This document shows positions 14,013 through 15,904 of a DNA stretch of 15,904 nucleotides, piece by piece. Numbering within the stretch: position 1 is the first letter of the stretch; every line of letters begins with the position of its first letter. The position numbers were made by a program, and so were the translations under genes. Source of the stretch: Pseudomonadota bacterium (lineage in GTDB: Bacteria; Myxococcota_A; Polyangia; Polyangiales; Polyangiaceae). The notes under the pieces were generated by a model. The model was not told the DNA's origin, did not search any database, and was given only the letters and a program-made list of their open reading frames with translations. The DNA is taken from the NCBI GenBank assembly GCA_023431345.1, contig JAEYWK010000129.1:1-15904 (forward strand), in the 5' to 3' direction.

Positions 14013-15257
14013 ATGAAGACGTTGGCGTGGATGGTGATGGGTAGCTTGGTGTGCGGGGCGTTCATGGGCTGCAGCGCGAGTGGGGATGGCAATGGCGGCA
14101 ACGTGGGGGGCAAGAGTGGAACCAGCAACAACAACAACAACAACTCCGCGGGCACCCCTTCGCTGGGCGGCAAGATCAACACGGGGGGCATGCCTTCGCT
14201 CGGTGGCCTGAGCAGCGGCGCCACTGGCGGCGACGAGATGGGCTGCAACGATCTCATGGTCGAAACCAAGGAGGTCACGCCCACGGTGCTGCTGCTCGTC
14301 GACAACTCCTCCAGCATGTTCAGCCCGATGGATTTTTGGACACCCCTCCAGAACGTGCTGATGAAAGCCGAGGAGGGCGTCGTCGCTTCCCTGCAAGACA
14401 AGGTGCGCTTCGGCTTCACCAGTTACCGCGGCAGTAGCACGCCCAGCGATCCGGCTTGCCCGAACCTGTTCGAGGTCGACTACGATCTCAACAACTACGA
14501 CGCGATCAAAACGATTTACGATCAGCAAAGCACGGAGTGGATGCCCGGCCTCAAGTGGGAAACGCCCACCGGGGCCGCGATTCAGAAGGCTGTCGCCAAG
14601 CTGGCCGCGTACAACCCCGATCCGCCGGGGCCCAAGTACATCGTGCTCGTGACCGACGGCAACCCGAACACCTGCGTCGCGCTCGATCCGCAGTGCGGCT
14701 CCGACGAGAGCATCAAGGCCGTGCAGGACGCGAAAGCGATGGGAATCGGCACCTACGCGGTGGGCATCGGCGATATCATCATGAACAACTCCGGCTGTGA
14801 GCCCCAGTGGGGCCGCTGCGGCGTGCTGCACCTGCAAGACATCGCCAACGCAGGCCAGGGCCTTCCGGTGCAAGCGCCGCCCGAAGGCCTGAAATATCAA
14901 GCCTGCACGCCCACGAACGTCTTGGCCGCCACCTACGCTGGCGCCGCCGAAACGCCCGGCACCGCGCCTTACTTCACCGCCGCCAACGAAGCCGAGCTCA
15001 AGACGGCGCTCAGCGGGCTGCTCAACTCCGTCGTCTCCTGCACCTACGACATGGACGCCAAGGTCGTGGGCAACCCCGCGCTGGGCACCGTCAAGATCAA
15101 CGGCGTCGAAGTCCCCTACAACGACCCCAACGGTTGGAAGCTCGAAGACAACCAGGTCCAGGTGACCCTCCAAGGCACCGCCTGCGACACTTTCAAATCC
15201 ACCCCCAACGCCGAGCTCTTCGTCTCCTTCCCTTGCAAAGTCGCCGTCCCCAAGTGA
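14013..15257 (+). CDS. VWA-domain lipoprotein 2, paralogue of the preceding gene
   Basis: A 414-residue lipoprotein with lipobox CGAFMGC (Cys20) followed by a long Gly/Asn/Ser linker (about 24-83) that includes six Asn in a row. The VWA domain has a full metal site: VLLLVDNSSSM with Asp97, Ser99 and Ser101, and VLVTDGNPNTC with Asp215. The C-terminal domain from Cys343 repeats the neighbour's pattern: VEVP, NGW, GTACDT (Cys391) and FPCK (Cys408), ending in PK. The start at 14013 (MKTLAWM) is set by the signal peptide; 32 more upstream residues look non-coding. It shares ATGAAGACG and an upstream block with VWA 1, so the pair probably arose by duplication and is expressed from separate but similar promoters. 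Confidence 0.88.
   Translation: MKTLAWMVMGSLVCGAFMGCSASGDGNGGNVGGKSGTSNNNNNNSAGTPSLGGKINTGGMPSLGGLSSGATGGDEMGCNDLMVETKEVTPTVLLLVDNSSSMFSPMDFWTPLQNVLMKAEEGVVASLQDKVRFGFTSYRGSSTPSDPACPNLFEVDYDLNNYDAIKTIYDQQSTEWMPGLKWETPTGAAIQKAVAKLAAYNPDPPGPKYIVLVTDGNPNTCVALDPQCGSDESIKAVQDAKAMGIGTYAVGIGDIIMNNSGCEPQWGRCGVLHLQDIANAGQGLPVQAPPEGLKYQACTPTNVLAATYAGAAETPGTAPYFTAANEAELKTALSGLLNSVVSCTYDMDAKVVGNPALGTVKINGVEVPYNDPNGWKLEDNQVQVTLQGTACDTFKSTPNAELFVSFPCKVAVPK
14127..14144 (+). repeat. (AAC)6 microsatellite in the VWA 2 linker
   Basis: Six uninterrupted AAC codons encode a run of six Asn in the flexible linker between the lipid anchor and the VWA domain. Such a run may vary in length between strains without breaking the frame. 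Confidence 0.9.
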
Positions 15258-15305
15258 CCGGAGGCTCTGGAACGGTTCTCGACGGAGCGAGAGCTTGAAC
15301 AGGAA

Positions 15306-15331
15306 GGGTGGGAGGGTGGAAGGGGGTGGGG
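15306..15331 (+). other. G-quadruplex-type motif in repeat A copy 1
   Basis: Five G-runs of three or more (15306-15308, 15310-15312, 15314-15316, 15322-15326, 15328-15331) are separated by loops of 1, 1, 5 and 1 nt. This fits a parallel quadruplex on the forward strand. Copy 2 of repeat A keeps four runs at 15496-15517. Confidence 0.65.
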
Positions 15332-15347
15332 CGCACAGCCGATACGG

Positions 15348-15388
15348 CGCGCGCGTCGCCTCGTCAGGCGTGTATCGCCACGCGCGCG
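15348..15388 (+). other. Nested hairpin module inside repeat A copy 1
   Basis: CGCGCGCGT (15348-15356) pairs perfectly with ACGCGCGCG (15380-15388). Inside, CGCC (15357-15360) pairs with GGCG (15367-15370). An alternative, exclusive pairing is CGATAC (15340-15345) with GTATCG (15372-15377). The module is conserved in copy 2 at 15534-15574. Confidence 0.6.
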
Positions 15389-15473
15389 AGCGTGAGGGGC
15401 AGCGTGCACCTGCCTTCGCGCGAAGCGAGCCTTCAGTTCGAACGCACGCCCTACCGATGGGACGCCGCACGGG

Positions 15474-15655
15474 GCGAGAGCTTGAACAGGAAGGTGGGAG
15501 GGTGGAAGGGGGTGGGGCGCACAGCCGATACGGCGCGCGCGTCGCCTCGTCAGGCGTGTATCGCCACGCGCGCGAGCGTGAGCGGCGGGCACGAGCCTTC
15601 GCGCGAAAGCGAGCCCTCATTTCGAATGCACGCCCTACCGATGAGGCGCCGCCCT
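15474..15655 (+). repeat. Direct repeat A, copy 2
   Basis: It follows copy 1 after 3 bp. Bases 15474-15582 match copy 1 apart from a one-G deletion in the G-rich core. The distal part has diverged, for example TTCGAATGCACG against TTCGAACGCACG. It is in tandem and in the same orientation as copy 1. Confidence 0.9.
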
Positions 15656-15689
15656 GCCCCTCAGGCTTTGGCGCCACGACAACCCCGCG

Positions 15690-15787
15690 CGCAGCTCGTC
15701 GCAGCCCTCGCGCCGACCCACCAGCCCGCAGCGCGCCCCCCACCCTCTCTCCTTCCACCCTCCCACCCTTCCTGTTCAAAATCAGGG
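15690..15787 (-). repeat. Repeat B, copy 1, core inverted relative to repeat A
   Basis: A 98-bp unit repeated perfectly 117 bp downstream. Bases 15751-15779 are the exact reverse complement of the 29-bp core of repeat A copy 1 (15295-15323). The outer part, starting CGCAGCTCGTCGCAGCCCTC, is unrelated to repeat A. On the minus strand it carries G-runs at 15736-15768. Confidence 0.92.
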
Positions 15788-15806
15788 AGCCGTCTCGATT
15801 GGGCGC

Positions 15807-15904
15807 CGCAGCTCGTCGCAGCCCTCGCGCCGACCCACCAGCCCGCAGCGCGCCCCCCACCCTCTCTCCTTCCACCCTCCCACCCTTCCTGTTCAAAATC
15901 AGGG
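15807..15904 (-). repeat. Repeat B, copy 2, reaching the window end
   Basis: Identical over all 98 bases to copy 1, separated from it by a 19-bp spacer. Its inverted core is at 15868-15896 and its minus-strand G-runs at 15853-15885. It ends exactly at the window edge, so the array may continue. The 15258-15904 stretch holds only these repeats and no gene. Confidence 0.92.

Larger units (their letters stand above)
15287..15470 (+). repeat. Direct repeat A, copy 1
   Basis: About 184 bp. The first 110 bases (15287-15396) match copy 2 except for one missing G; the rest is diverged but alignable (the TTCGCGCGAA palindrome at 15415-15424 and CACGCCCTACCGATG recur). It begins with a G-rich core, GAACAGGAAGGGTGGGAGGG, and continues into a GC hairpin module at 15348-15388. 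It starts about 30 bp after VWA 2 and holds no credible ORF on either strand. Confidence 0.9.

Noticed and set aside
12573..15896. A 1107-codon open frame on the minus strand covering both VWA genes and the repeats
   Set aside because: It is antisense to two clear lipoproteins, its product is compositionally biased (His/Arg/Val-rich) and contains the DNA repeats translated. High GC in third positions removes stops on the opposite strand.
15287..15904. The repeat cluster considered as a CRISPR array
   Set aside because: Only two copies of each unit, units of 98 and about 184 bp, no regular unique spacers and no cas genes nearby.
15287..15904. The repeats considered as an insertion sequence with inverted ends
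   Set aside because: The core is inverted between A and B, but the DNA between them is only about 30-400 bp, codes for no transposase, and no target-site duplication was found.

Overview
The window is very GC-rich (codon third positions are mostly G or C) and gene-dense. Its gene families look like a myxobacterium of the order Polyangiales (Myxococcota): two Gly/Ser-linker von Willebrand A (VWA) lipoproteins, a long outer-membrane barrel protein, a HelD-like ATPase, and GerW/YtfJ-DUF2953 genes in an apparently Gram-negative setting. This placement is inferred from gene content; no rRNA or other phylogenetic marker is present.

Layout. 1-293: left edge, no assignable gene, ending in an 18-bp tandem duplication. 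294-956 (-): conserved hypothetical protein. 1023-2342 (+): L-lysine 6-aminotransferase (lat). 3894-2339 (-): tight three-gene operon, GerW-like / DUF2953 / GerW-like. 3956-4678 (+): phospholipase/carboxylesterase-type alpha/beta hydrolase. 5651-4668 (-): zinc-dependent alcohol dehydrogenase. 5918-8377 (+): HelD/UvrD-like ATPase. 9274-8420 (-): class II glutamine amidotransferase. 9961-9419 (-): ChaC gamma-glutamylcyclotransferase. 10228-12153 (+): exported outer-membrane barrel protein followed by a strong intrinsic terminator. 12465-13748 and 14013-15257 (+): two paralogous VWA lipoproteins. 15258-15904: no gene, but a cluster of two direct repeats facing two inverted direct repeats that share a G-rich core.

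How it fits together. Most of the window is ordinary chromosomal metabolism and housekeeping, packed so tightly that two of three convergent gene pairs overlap at their stop codons and the third is separated by stacked hairpins. The parts with most internal logic are the GerW-DUF2953-GerW operon (the same partners as Bacillus ytfI-ytfJ), the ChaC/amidotransferase pair (both act on gamma-glutamyl or glutamine groups), and the surface-protein block at the right, where both VWA lipoproteins share an upstream promoter-like block and a Cys-containing C-terminal domain.

The least explained parts are the right-edge repeat cluster with G-quadruplex-type runs on both strands, a series of short tandem duplications close to genes, and a recurrent TGCTA/TAnnnT box only 6-9 nt before several start codons, which suggests leaderless or near-leaderless transcription. 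I found no CRISPR array, transposase, integrase, tRNA or rRNA.
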